From UBA12202 sp049595035 (GTDB lineage: Bacteria; Pseudomonadota; Alphaproteobacteria; Puniceispirillales; UBA1172): DNA of 15,225 bases. The notes beneath the pieces were generated by a model, which saw only the letters and a list, made by a program, of their open reading frames with translations, ran no database searches and was not told where the DNA came from. This document shows, piece by piece, positions 1 to 6,276 of the stretch (position 1 is its first letter; every line of letters starts with the position of its first letter). The position numbers and the translations under genes are program-made. The stretch spans positions 1 through 15,225 of the forward strand of contig JBMYKD010000032.1 of assembly GCA_049595035.1 (NCBI GenBank), read 5' to 3'.

Positions 1-390
1 TTATTTGCCCATGTGTTTTGCATCCTGCTTTATGGCAATCTGGCAATGGGCCAGGCGGGTAAATCTGTAATTGGCAAACCTGTTATAAATGAATCGTGCC
101 AGTTGCTTAACCCCTGGCAATCCGACTAGCACCGCCAGAACCCGCCAGTAACGGAGCTTCCGCCAGATAACAATAAAAGCATCCGCGCCAATATGCCAGT
201 CGCCTTTTGCATCACGCACATGAAGCTGCCGCAACGCATCACTTTGTAAAATATGGTATTGTTGAAGGGGTGCCGGATCATTGGCGATATCAAGCCAGTT
301 GAACACAGCATCTGGTGCTATCCGGCGATAATAGGTGATTTCTTTACTGCAAAGTCCACATTTACCATCATAGAAAACATCAATCATCAT
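1..390 (-). CDS. DCC family (DUF393) thiol-disulfide oxidoreductase-like protein
   Basis: Small protein of about 129 residues. The N-terminus carries the family signature, an aspartate followed by a CxxC pair (FYDGKCGLCSKE, cysteines near residues 11 and 14). The CxxC resembles a thioredoxin-like redox site, but substrates of most family members are unknown, so this is a family call only. The gene is complete: its TAA stop is the first three bases of the window. The frame also opens at TTG 393, but ATG at 390 has a GAG six bases upstream and is preferred; ATG 387 is also possible. It lies 132 bases downstream of moaA on the same strand and may be co-transcribed, though no functional link is evident. 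There is no signal peptide, so it is probably cytoplasmic. Confidence 0.8.
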   Translation of the reverse strand: MMIDVFYDGKCGLCSKEITYYRRIAPDAVFNWLDIANDPAPLQQYHILQSDALRQLHVRDAKGDWHIGADAFIVIWRKLRYWRVLAVLVGLPGVKQLARFIYNRFANYRFTRLAHCQIAIKQDAKHMGK

Positions 391-522
391 CAATTACTCG
401 GCAAGGCTAGAGGGAAGTTTAAAGATAGGGATCATTTCTTCAGAAGCAATATGTGTGATGGGATGGATGATCATTATGATCCAGATAAAACCCTGCTTGG
501 ATTTGCGCTAGGCACGCTTGCC

Positions 523-1533
523 CTAACCGCCCGTAACACTCATATGACGGGAAACCGCAGGGCTATTATGGTCACGGTCAATGATAAAATCATGGCCTTT
601 GGGTTTGCGGCCGATGGCTTCAAGTATCGCGGCATCCAGACCTTCGGTGCCGCCTTCCCGCAACGCATCACGCAGATTTGCGCTATCATCCTGCCCCAGA
701 CACATATATAGCATGCCAGTACAGGTGAGCCGGACACGGTTACAGCTTTCGCAGAAATTATGGGTTAATGGCGTAATAAAGCCCAATCTCTGGCCAGTTT
801 CGGCAATCCGGACATAACGGGCAGGCCCGCCGGTGCAATAGGGAATTTCCTGTAACGTGAAGCGGCGGCTTAATGTTGTTCTTACCATCGAAAGAGGCAG
901 ATATTGGTCGAGCCTGTCTTCCCCCCCGATATCGCCCATGGGCATAACTTCGATTATTGTCATATCAATGCCATGATCACCGCACCAGGCCAGCATATCG
1001 CCCAGCTCATCTTCATTCGTGCCTTTTAATGCCACGGTATTGAGTTTTATTTTAAGTCCGGCCGCCTGTGCAACCCTGATGCCTTCCAGAACCTGTGCCA
1101 GATCACCCCAACGGGTAATTTCTCTGAACTTATCAGGGTCAAGCGTATCAACCGACACATTCAGACGGCGTACACCAGCATCATAAAGCATATCAGCCAT
1201 TTTATAGAGTTGGCTTCCATTAGTGGTGATGGTCAACTCATCCAGATTGCCTTTTTTGACTTCAGCCCCCAGATTGCGGATAAGTGAAATAATATTGCGC
1301 CGTACCAGAGGTTCCCCCCCTGTCAGTCTGATCTTGCGAGTGCCGACAGCCATGAAACGCCGGCATAATGTTTCTGTTTCTTCCAGCGTCATTAATTCTG
1401 ATTTTGGCAAGAAGGTCATATTTTCTGCCATGCAATAAACACAGCGAAAATCACAGCGGTCTGTTACCGACACACGTAGATAGGTGATCGGTCGGCCAAA
1501 GGGATCAAGGATAGGCGATATCGATGAAGTCAT
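523..1533 (-). CDS. moaA: GTP 3',8-cyclase MoaA (radical SAM, molybdenum cofactor synthesis)
   Basis: MoaA converts GTP to 3',8-cyclo-7,8-dihydro-GTP, the first step of molybdopterin synthesis, in the cytoplasm. The 336-residue length is normal for the family. The radical-SAM CxxxCxxC cluster is near the N-terminus (Cys27, Cys31, Cys34, in TDRCDFRCVYCMAEN). The C-terminal GTP-binding 4Fe-4S cluster follows the Cx2Cx13C pattern beginning at NFCESCNRVRLTC. The protein ends in the conserved Gly-Gly tail needed by MoaA (SVTGG). A GGEP motif typical of radical SAM enzymes is near residue 72. No moaC, moaD, moaE or moeA gene is nearby, so the rest of the pathway must lie elsewhere. Nothing suggests disruption. 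Confidence 0.96.
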   Translation of the reverse strand: MTSSISPILDPFGRPITYLRVSVTDRCDFRCVYCMAENMTFLPKSELMTLEETETLCRRFMAVGTRKIRLTGGEPLVRRNIISLIRNLGAEVKKGNLDELTITTNGSQLYKMADMLYDAGVRRLNVSVDTLDPDKFREITRWGDLAQVLEGIRVAQAAGLKIKLNTVALKGTNEDELGDMLAWCGDHGIDMTIIEVMPMGDIGGEDRLDQYLPLSMVRTTLSRRFTLQEIPYCTGGPARYVRIAETGQRLGFITPLTHNFCESCNRVRLTCTGMLYMCLGQDDSANLRDALREGGTEGLDAAILEAIGRKPKGHDFIIDRDHNSPAVSRHMSVTGG

Positions 1534-1607
1534 GACCCGAAACTACCCCAATTCGTAAAGAAAATAAACACGCCAATGCGTTATCATGATCAGTTTCTGA
1601 ATCATGA

Positions 1608-2534
1608 TCATATGCCAGACAGGGCAGCAATACCAAGGGCAGATTCTCCTGCACCAGCATAAATCATAAAGACACCTGCTGGTGTATCCAGCAGACAGGG
1701 ATCACGCAATGCCCTTTCCCGCGGTTTTGCCATGCCGATATCAGATGCCGATATCGGGTAATCTGCACCTTCCCATTCCAGTTCGGGTTCGAGCAGGGTG
1801 ACGGTATGTTCGGCTTTCCAGTCATGCCATGGCCGGGTCATGTCTATGCTGGAATGAAGCAATTTTTCCGGTGCGTCCCCTATTTTTGTCCAGATGACAT
1901 GCAATCTATCACCCCGCACAAGAACAGCTCCATGGCGACACCCGGATGGAAATGCCCACCCGCCTGGTTCAAAATCACCGGTCATGGTCTGTCGCAGAAA
2001 CTGGCCACCAAGGGCTAGGGCGAATGTCATCTGTTTATATGAAAATATCCGCAGATATGTCTGATCGATGCGCTGCTTATCTACTGTCCAGTTAAGCCCA
2101 TCATGAGCACTTGCACAAAGGGAGCGTTGTTCACCATCATGATCAAGCCCGTGAAAATACATATATAGTTGTCTGGCGTCATGATTGATATGTACATCTG
2201 GTGAGGCAATATGCGGATAAAGGCCAGACACGCCGCGATCAATAGCCCATTGCGGTTCGTCCACATCAGGTTTCTGCATGGCCAAAGGGGTTTCCGGCAA
2301 TGTGAGAACGCCTTGAGGATGCAATCGCCATGGCCCTGTCAGATGATCAGCAACAGCCAGCCGGATATGATCACCGTGATGATGCGCAAAATAGAGATAG
2401 TATCTGGCTATCCTGTTCGGAAGCCATGCCGGCGTTTCTATCAGTGATGGGCCATTTATATTCCCACCTAGCCGGGCATAATGCTGTCCATCTATAATGG
2501 GTTTCGCGGATAAACGACGGGCCATAAGTGGCAT
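1608..2534 (-). CDS. Uncharacterised five-bladed beta-propeller (GH43/GH32-like fold) protein
   Basis: 308 residues with no signal peptide or membrane segment. Blade-like motifs recur, such as YYLYFAHHHGDHIRLAVAD followed by LTGPW near residues 45-68, LYMYFHG near 122-128, and GVFMIYAGAGES near the C-terminus. This pattern fits the five-bladed propeller shared by GH43, GH32 and related sugar-active enzymes, and resembles a widespread group of conserved hypothetical proteins. I cannot assign catalytic acids or a substrate, so a hydrolase function is not claimed. ATG at 2534 has AAGGG about ten bases upstream; a second in-frame ATG is three codons later. The gene ends 74 bases before moaA and is divergent from the dioxygenase gene at 2658. 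Confidence 0.7.
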   Translation of the reverse strand: MPLMARRLSAKPIIDGQHYARLGGNINGPSLIETPAWLPNRIARYYLYFAHHHGDHIRLAVADHLTGPWRLHPQGVLTLPETPLAMQKPDVDEPQWAIDRGVSGLYPHIASPDVHINHDARQLYMYFHGLDHDGEQRSLCASAHDGLNWTVDKQRIDQTYLRIFSYKQMTFALALGGQFLRQTMTGDFEPGGWAFPSGCRHGAVLVRGDRLHVIWTKIGDAPEKLLHSSIDMTRPWHDWKAEHTVTLLEPELEWEGADYPISASDIGMAKPRERALRDPCLLDTPAGVFMIYAGAGESALGIAALSGI

Positions 2535-2551
2535 GATTGCTTTACCCTTTT

Positions 2552-2570
2552 ATGATAGAATAACTATCAT
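2552..2570. promoter_or_regulatory. Inverted repeat in divergent spacer, candidate operator
   Basis: ATGATAG, a five-base spacer (AATAA), then CTATCAT form a perfect 7-5-7 palindrome. It lies in the 123-base spacer between the leftward beta-propeller gene (start 2534) and the rightward dioxygenase gene (start 2658). Size and symmetry fit a dimeric repressor site, and the position would allow control of both genes. The surrounding AT-richness and many ATGAT words raise the chance of coincidence. No regulator gene is in the window. Confidence 0.3.
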
Positions 2571-2657
2571 TAATCATAGCATATTTTATATGATGGCAAA
2601 TATTTATGATAAGCAGGTAGGCGTTTCGTCACAGATAAATGGTGAGAGTATAGTTCC

Positions 2658-3617
2658 ATGACCGTTATGCAAACACAGAAAATAACCGGAAAATCTGTCT
2701 GGAAGGGGTCTGATTTTGATCAGGATGATAGCTGGCTTCATCATTTCGATGAAACGCATATCGCCGCTTTTGATCAGCTTCTGGTCGAACTTTCTGAACG
2801 CAGCATATCATTTCCAGATATTGTCACAACAGATATATCAATGGGCATTGTGGGCGAAATGCTTGATCAGATTTCCGCCGAATTAGAATATGGACGCGGA
2901 TTTGCCTTGCTTCGGGGCTTGCCTGTAAACCGTTATAGTGAAGCTGAGCTTAATACGTTATTTTATGCCATAGGGCTTCATATGGGTCAGCCTGTTTACC
3001 AGAATCCAAAAGGCGATCTGCTGGGTAAGGTGATGAATGTTGGTGACCTGACGAAAAAAGACACCCGCGTTTATGAAACAAACCGCTATCTTCCCTATCA
3101 TACAGACCCGTCTGATGTGGTGGGATTGCTATGCGTGCGTAAAGCGAAAACCGGCGGGATGAGTAGTCTGGTCAGTGCGCCAGCGATTTATAATGCTGTA
3201 TTAGACCGCCAGCCGGAATTGTTAGGCGTATTTTATCGGCCATTTTGCTATGCCCATTTAGGGGAGGATAAGATGTCACCGATATTCAGCTTTCATGATG
3301 GTAAGCTGAGTTGTCGCTATTTGCGTCAATACATAGAACTCGGATATGATCAGATGGGTATCCCGTTATCGCGGATAGAAAAAGAGGCTCTAGACCTATT
3401 TGATGAGATTATGATGTCACCGGACATGCGGATTGATATGATGATGGAACCTGGTGATATCCAGTTTGCCAATAATTATACGGTTTTGCATTCGCGCACG
3501 TCTTTTGAAGATTATGATGATCTGGATTTACGCCGGAAAAAGCTCCGGCTCTGGCTCAAGATGGAAAATGCAAGAACCCTTGCCCCAGATTTTCCGGGTC
3601 GAAACGGGTTTTCCTAA
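2658..3617 (+). CDS. TauD/TfdA family Fe(II)/2-oxoglutarate-dependent dioxygenase
   Basis: 319-residue soluble enzyme of the clavaminate synthase-like double-stranded beta-helix fold. The iron-binding facial triad is visible: HxD at His148 and Asp150 (YLPYHTDPSD) and a distal histidine at His278 (YTVLHSRTSFED). Arginines at 292-297 (RRKKLRLWL) are in place to bind the 2-oxoglutarate carboxylate. The sequence GDIQFANNYTVLHSR is typical of the TauD superfamily's C-terminal part. Such enzymes oxidise taurine, carnitine precursors, chlorinated aromatics or other small molecules, and the substrate here cannot be told from sequence. No sulfonate or carnitine transport genes are adjacent. ATG 2658 has a weak GGTGAG eleven bases upstream; ATG 2667 is an alternative. 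The gene is convergent with the amine oxidase, 16 bases away. Confidence 0.85.
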   Translation: MTVMQTQKITGKSVWKGSDFDQDDSWLHHFDETHIAAFDQLLVELSERSISFPDIVTTDISMGIVGEMLDQISAELEYGRGFALLRGLPVNRYSEAELNTLFYAIGLHMGQPVYQNPKGDLLGKVMNVGDLTKKDTRVYETNRYLPYHTDPSDVVGLLCVRKAKTGGMSSLVSAPAIYNAVLDRQPELLGVFYRPFCYAHLGEDKMSPIFSFHDGKLSCRYLRQYIELGYDQMGIPLSRIEKEALDLFDEIMMSPDMRIDMMMEPGDIQFANNYTVLHSRTSFEDYDDLDLRRKKLRLWLKMENARTLAPDFPGRNGFS

Positions 3618-3633
3618 ATCTGTTATCCTATAT

Positions 3634-4899
3634 TCAGGCTATCATATTGATGGCGGTATTCCGGCCAGATATATAAGCGCCATGGCAGGTGCCATAATGG
3701 GCGATGCTAGCGGCTTCACCAGCAAAAAATATCGTATCGTCAATGGGTTCCATCAATACCTTCCGCATCTCAGCCGCACCGGGACGGGCATATGAATATG
3801 ATCCCAATGTCCAGGGGTCTGTTGCCCATGCGGTGGTGATGGTACCTGTTAGCGTTTTCAGAATATGACTGCCGTATAAATGGGTCATGGTCTGTCTGGC
3901 ATAATCAGTAAGCGCGGCTATGCCCTGTTTTTCAAGATATTCCCCAAGACCGCCACCGGCAAAAACAATAGCTTGCTGATGGGTGCCGGCATGACCTCTA
4001 GGCGTTGTGTTGATATCTACTGAACCAATAAAGGTATCGGTATCTGATTTATGCAGATCAGGGCAGGCAATATGCCAGCCTGCCATATCATCTGAAAAGG
4101 TATCAGGCGCGAAAGACATTCCAATCTTGTTTAGTATTCCACATGGAAGATCAGAAACAGCACTCATGACAGGATCAGGCATAGATGGTGTAAAGCGGAT
4201 CAGTCCTGATGCCAGAATGCCGGTTGAAACAGTTATCAGAACTTTTCTGGCGGTTAGGGTGCCTTTGCCGGTTTTGACGCGGATATGATCTTTTTTCCAT
4301 TCTATATGACTCACCGCACAATTGGTTGTCACTGGAATATCCGCTGCCCAATGTGTGATCATCTGACCTAAGCCATCAGCCACCGGATAGTCTAGCCCGT
4401 CCCCGCTATTCATATAATCGGCTATCGATAGATCAGGTGCGTCTGCTGCACATAATCCTGCCATGCAGTGATTGAAAATAGATGCAACTGGACTGTTCCA
4501 GTCCATAATATCGGCTATGCTATCTGTATCCATATCGGTATTCATGGCATGTTGGCATTTTTGAAAATAATCCAGAATAGGCTCGGCAACCTTGCCATTT
4601 ATACGGTTTCCATCAGCACCAAATTGCCATTTATCCATGGCAAACTGTTTCCCATGGCCTAACGGAATATTCATGGCTCTGGCGATGGGGGTTAAAGGAT
4701 TGGTTTCGCCTTCGTGCAGGTAAGAACAGCCCAGATCAAACCAGCTTCCATCTGCAAAAACCTCACTATAAGCACGGCCACCAATACGATGTGACGCTTC
4801 AACAATTCTATGTGGGATATGATGTTGGGATAAAACTTTACTGGCACTTAATCCGGCAACACCTGCCCCAATGATGATAATATCCGTATCATAGGTCAA
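3634..4899 (-). CDS. FAD-dependent amine oxidase-like flavoprotein
   Basis: About 421 residues from the TTG at 4899. An N-terminal Rossmann dinucleotide-binding motif (IIIIGAGVAGLSASKVL) is followed by an acidic residue (VEAS) and RIGGRAYS, the FAD-binding pattern of the flavin amine oxidase family. The C-terminal FAD motif is also present (IFFAGEAASIAHYGTCHGAY). The family includes monoamine and polyamine oxidases as well as carotenoid desaturases; substrate is not predictable here. No ATG precedes the Rossmann motif. TTG 4899 has GGATGG six bases upstream and gives an N-terminus directly ahead of the first beta strand. TTG 4938 would add 13 residues but lacks a visible ribosome binding site. 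From 4899 it overlaps the upstream 68-codon gene by 11 bases, so the two are probably translated together. Confidence 0.85.
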   Translation of the reverse strand: MTYDTDIIIIGAGVAGLSASKVLSQHHIPHRIVEASHRIGGRAYSEVFADGSWFDLGCSYLHEGETNPLTPIARAMNIPLGHGKQFAMDKWQFGADGNRINGKVAEPILDYFQKCQHAMNTDMDTDSIADIMDWNSPVASIFNHCMAGLCAADAPDLSIADYMNSGDGLDYPVADGLGQMITHWAADIPVTTNCAVSHIEWKKDHIRVKTGKGTLTARKVLITVSTGILASGLIRFTPSMPDPVMSAVSDLPCGILNKIGMSFAPDTFSDDMAGWHIACPDLHKSDTDTFIGSVDINTTPRGHAGTHQQAIVFAGGGLGEYLEKQGIAALTDYARQTMTHLYGSHILKTLTGTITTAWATDPWTLGSYSYARPGAAEMRKVLMEPIDDTIFFAGEAASIAHYGTCHGAYISGRNTAINMIA

Positions 4900-5095
4900 A
4901 TTGCGCCATCCAGACAGTTTTATGCCAGTTAATGACAAATATTGTTATTGTGATCATTGATATGGCCATGATAGCATGAATCAACCGTTTAGTGCCATTT
5001 GACCAGTCTGTTTTTTCCATTAGAACAAAGGCAAGCACGGCAGCACCAATTAATAATAGCATGCCAAATCCCCCTAAAAAAACCGTATTTATCAT
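4889..5095 (-). CDS. Small two-helix membrane protein, unknown function
   Basis: 68 residues starting MINTVFLGG. Two hydrophobic helices are visible, about residues 4-25 (ending near LAFVLMEK) and 38-55 (around IMAISMITITIFVI). They are joined by a polar loop with Lys, Asp and Arg (EKTDWSNGTKR). The frame opens earlier at 5134, but an AAGGAG site at 5104-5109 lies eight bases before ATG 5095 and decides the start. The strong ribosome binding site, and overlap with the downstream FAD oxidase start, argue that it is a real gene. It is divergent from the proteorhodopsin gene. I do not recognise the family; a membrane partner for the oxidase is a guess from position only. Confidence 0.65.
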   Translation of the reverse strand: MINTVFLGGFGMLLLIGAAVLAFVLMEKTDWSNGTKRLIHAIMAISMITITIFVINWHKTVWMAQFDL

Positions 5096-5103
5096 CAGAT
5101 ATG

Positions 5104-5109
5104 CTCCTT
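5104..5109 (-). promoter_or_regulatory. Strong ribosome binding site of the small membrane protein
   Basis: Leftward AAGGAG, eight bases before ATG 5095. It fixes the start internally to the longer open frame that begins at 5134 and is the best evidence that the 68-codon gene is translated. Confidence 0.65.
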
Positions 5110-5200
5110 CGTCCCTGATTAAGATCCATGGCATCAGTATGCGCTAATTCAGGTCAAAGTATAGAGATAACGGTTAGAATAGATAAGATTTTAGTCAATC

Positions 5201-5229
5201 ATGGCAAGATTTGGGCAATTTTTTATAAT
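5201..5229 (+). promoter_or_regulatory. Candidate sigma-70 promoter of the proteorhodopsin gene
   Basis: A perfect TATAAT at 5224-5229 lies 17 bases after ATGGCA at 5201-5206, which matches four of six positions of TTGACA. Transcription would begin near 5236, leaving a leader of about 150 bases before the opsin start. The whole 5096-5386 spacer is AT-rich and has no other convincing gene. For the divergent small-protein gene, a weaker leftward candidate exists: TATACT at 5164-5159 with TTATCT 16 bases upstream. Both are motif matches only. Confidence 0.4.
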
Positions 5230-5371
5230 TAAATAATGCTTTTATATCAATGCATTAATTAATTTTTCCTAATAAACTTTAATCTAAAACATTGTCTTCG
5301 TGAATATTAATTTTAAATCATATACACGATGCCTATGCATCGATCATTACGTCGTGATTAAACTCAAATTT

Positions 5372-5377
5372 GAGGAG
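5372..5377 (+). promoter_or_regulatory. Ribosome binding site of the proteorhodopsin gene
   Basis: GAGGAG, nine bases before ATG 5387. It selects that start over the in-frame ATG at 5300, whose product would carry 29 extra polar residues in front of the signal peptide. Confidence 0.75.
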
Positions 5378-5386
5378 CTTAGAATT

Positions 5387-6187
5387 ATGATGAAGACGTT
5401 GAAAAACGCATTGCTTGTAGCAACACCGATTTCGTTGCTTTCTGCAATGCCTGCATTTGCTGACATTAATCTGAAATCTGATGATTATGTTGGTATTTCA
5501 TTCTGGTTAATTTCAATGGCATTGATTGCATCTACTGCTTTCTTCTGGCTTGAAATTGGCCGTGTATCTGCAAAATGGAAAACTTCACTGGTCGTATCCG
5601 GTATGGTTACCATGGTTGCTGCCGTTCATTATTTCTATATGCGTGATGTGTGGGTTCTTACAGGAACAACACCAACTGTATATCGTTATATTGACTGGTT
5701 GATTACAGTGCCACTTCTTATGATTGAGTTCTACCTGATCCTTAGTGCCATTACGAAAGTGTCCTCAGGCATTTTCTGGCGTCTGATGATTGGTACACTC
5801 GTCATGCTTATTGGTGGTTATATTGGTGAGGCCAGCTTTACCGATGAAAATGCTCGTATCTTTGGTGAATCCACCATTATGATCGGCTTCATCATTGGTA
5901 TGGCAGGTTGGGCCTATATCCTTTATGAAATCTTCGCTGGTGAAGCAGGACAGCTTAATGCTGAAAAAGCACCTGAGTCTGTACAATCTGCTTTCTCAAC
6001 CATGCGGTGGATCGTAACCATCGGCTGGGCGATTTATCCACTTGGATATTTCTTCGGCTACATGGTGACCGATACGCCAGATTTCGATTCACTAAACATT
6101 ATTTACAACCTTGCTGACGTGCTCAACAAGATTGCGTTTGGTGTAATCATCTGGAGCGTTGCAACAACTGAGTCTGACAAAGCCTAA
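5387..6187 (+). CDS. Proteorhodopsin, green-absorbing light-driven proton pump
   Basis: 266-residue type-1 rhodopsin of the inner membrane: a signal peptide ending near Ala25 (PAFA) and seven helices. Retinal binds Lys248 (YNLADVLNKIAFG). Helix C reads RYIDWLITVPLLMIEFYLIL, giving Asp103 (proton acceptor, D97 of the reference green protein), Thr107 and Glu114 (proton donor, E108): the DTE pattern of outward proton pumps. Leu111 is at the tuning site (L105), predicting green absorption. His81 matches the conserved H75. The stretch between helices D and E (about 150-162) is some ten residues longer than in the reference protein. GAGGAG sets the start at 5387. Codons are rich in T-ending forms (GGT, GTT, CTT), consistent with high expression. 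It heads the retinal-synthesis genes and is followed by a hairpin. Confidence 0.98.
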   Translation: MMKTLKNALLVATPISLLSAMPAFADINLKSDDYVGISFWLISMALIASTAFFWLEIGRVSAKWKTSLVVSGMVTMVAAVHYFYMRDVWVLTGTTPTVYRYIDWLITVPLLMIEFYLILSAITKVSSGIFWRLMIGTLVMLIGGYIGEASFTDENARIFGESTIMIGFIIGMAGWAYILYEIFAGEAGQLNAEKAPESVQSAFSTMRWIVTIGWAIYPLGYFFGYMVTDTPDFDSLNIIYNLADVLNKIAFGVIIWSVATTESDKA

Positions 6188-6202
6188 GTTTTAAGCATCG
6201 CT

Positions 6203-6243
6203 GGTCGGGCAGCCTCCCCCCCCTTTATATAGGCTGCCCGACC
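6203..6243 (+). terminator. 13-bp hairpin between proteorhodopsin and crtE; partial terminator or mRNA-stabilising stem
   Basis: GGTCGGGCAGCCT at 6203-6215 pairs perfectly with AGGCTGCCCGACC at 6231-6243. The 15-base loop begins with eight consecutive C. The GC-rich stem starts 15 bases after the opsin stop. What follows (TTCCAATACGG) has no U-tract, so it is not a classic intrinsic terminator. It could act as a leaky terminator, or as a 3' end-stabilising stem that lets opsin mRNA outnumber crt mRNA. It cannot sequester the crtE ribosome binding site at 6266-6270 directly. Confidence 0.7.
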
Positions 6244-6276
6244 TTCCAATACGGAAATATACTGAAGAGGCAAATC

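Noticed and set aside
253..711. Rightward 152-codon frame across the DUF393 and moaA genes
   Set aside because: It is antisense to two recognisable genes and shows no family features.
1583..1610. Two copies of ATCATGATCA 18 bases apart between moaA and the propeller gene
   Set aside because: Words rich in ATGAT and GATCA are common throughout this window, and the second copy overlaps a stop codon. Too short to call a repeat or operator.
4900..4938. TTG start at 4938 for the FAD oxidase
   Set aside because: There is no ribosome binding site, and it would overlap the upstream gene by 50 bases. TTG 4899 with GGATGG fits better, though 4938 is not excluded.
5300..5386. In-frame upstream extension of the proteorhodopsin frame from ATG 5300
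   Set aside because: The extra 29 residues are polar and precede a normal signal peptide, and GAGGAG at 5372-5377 points to ATG 5387.
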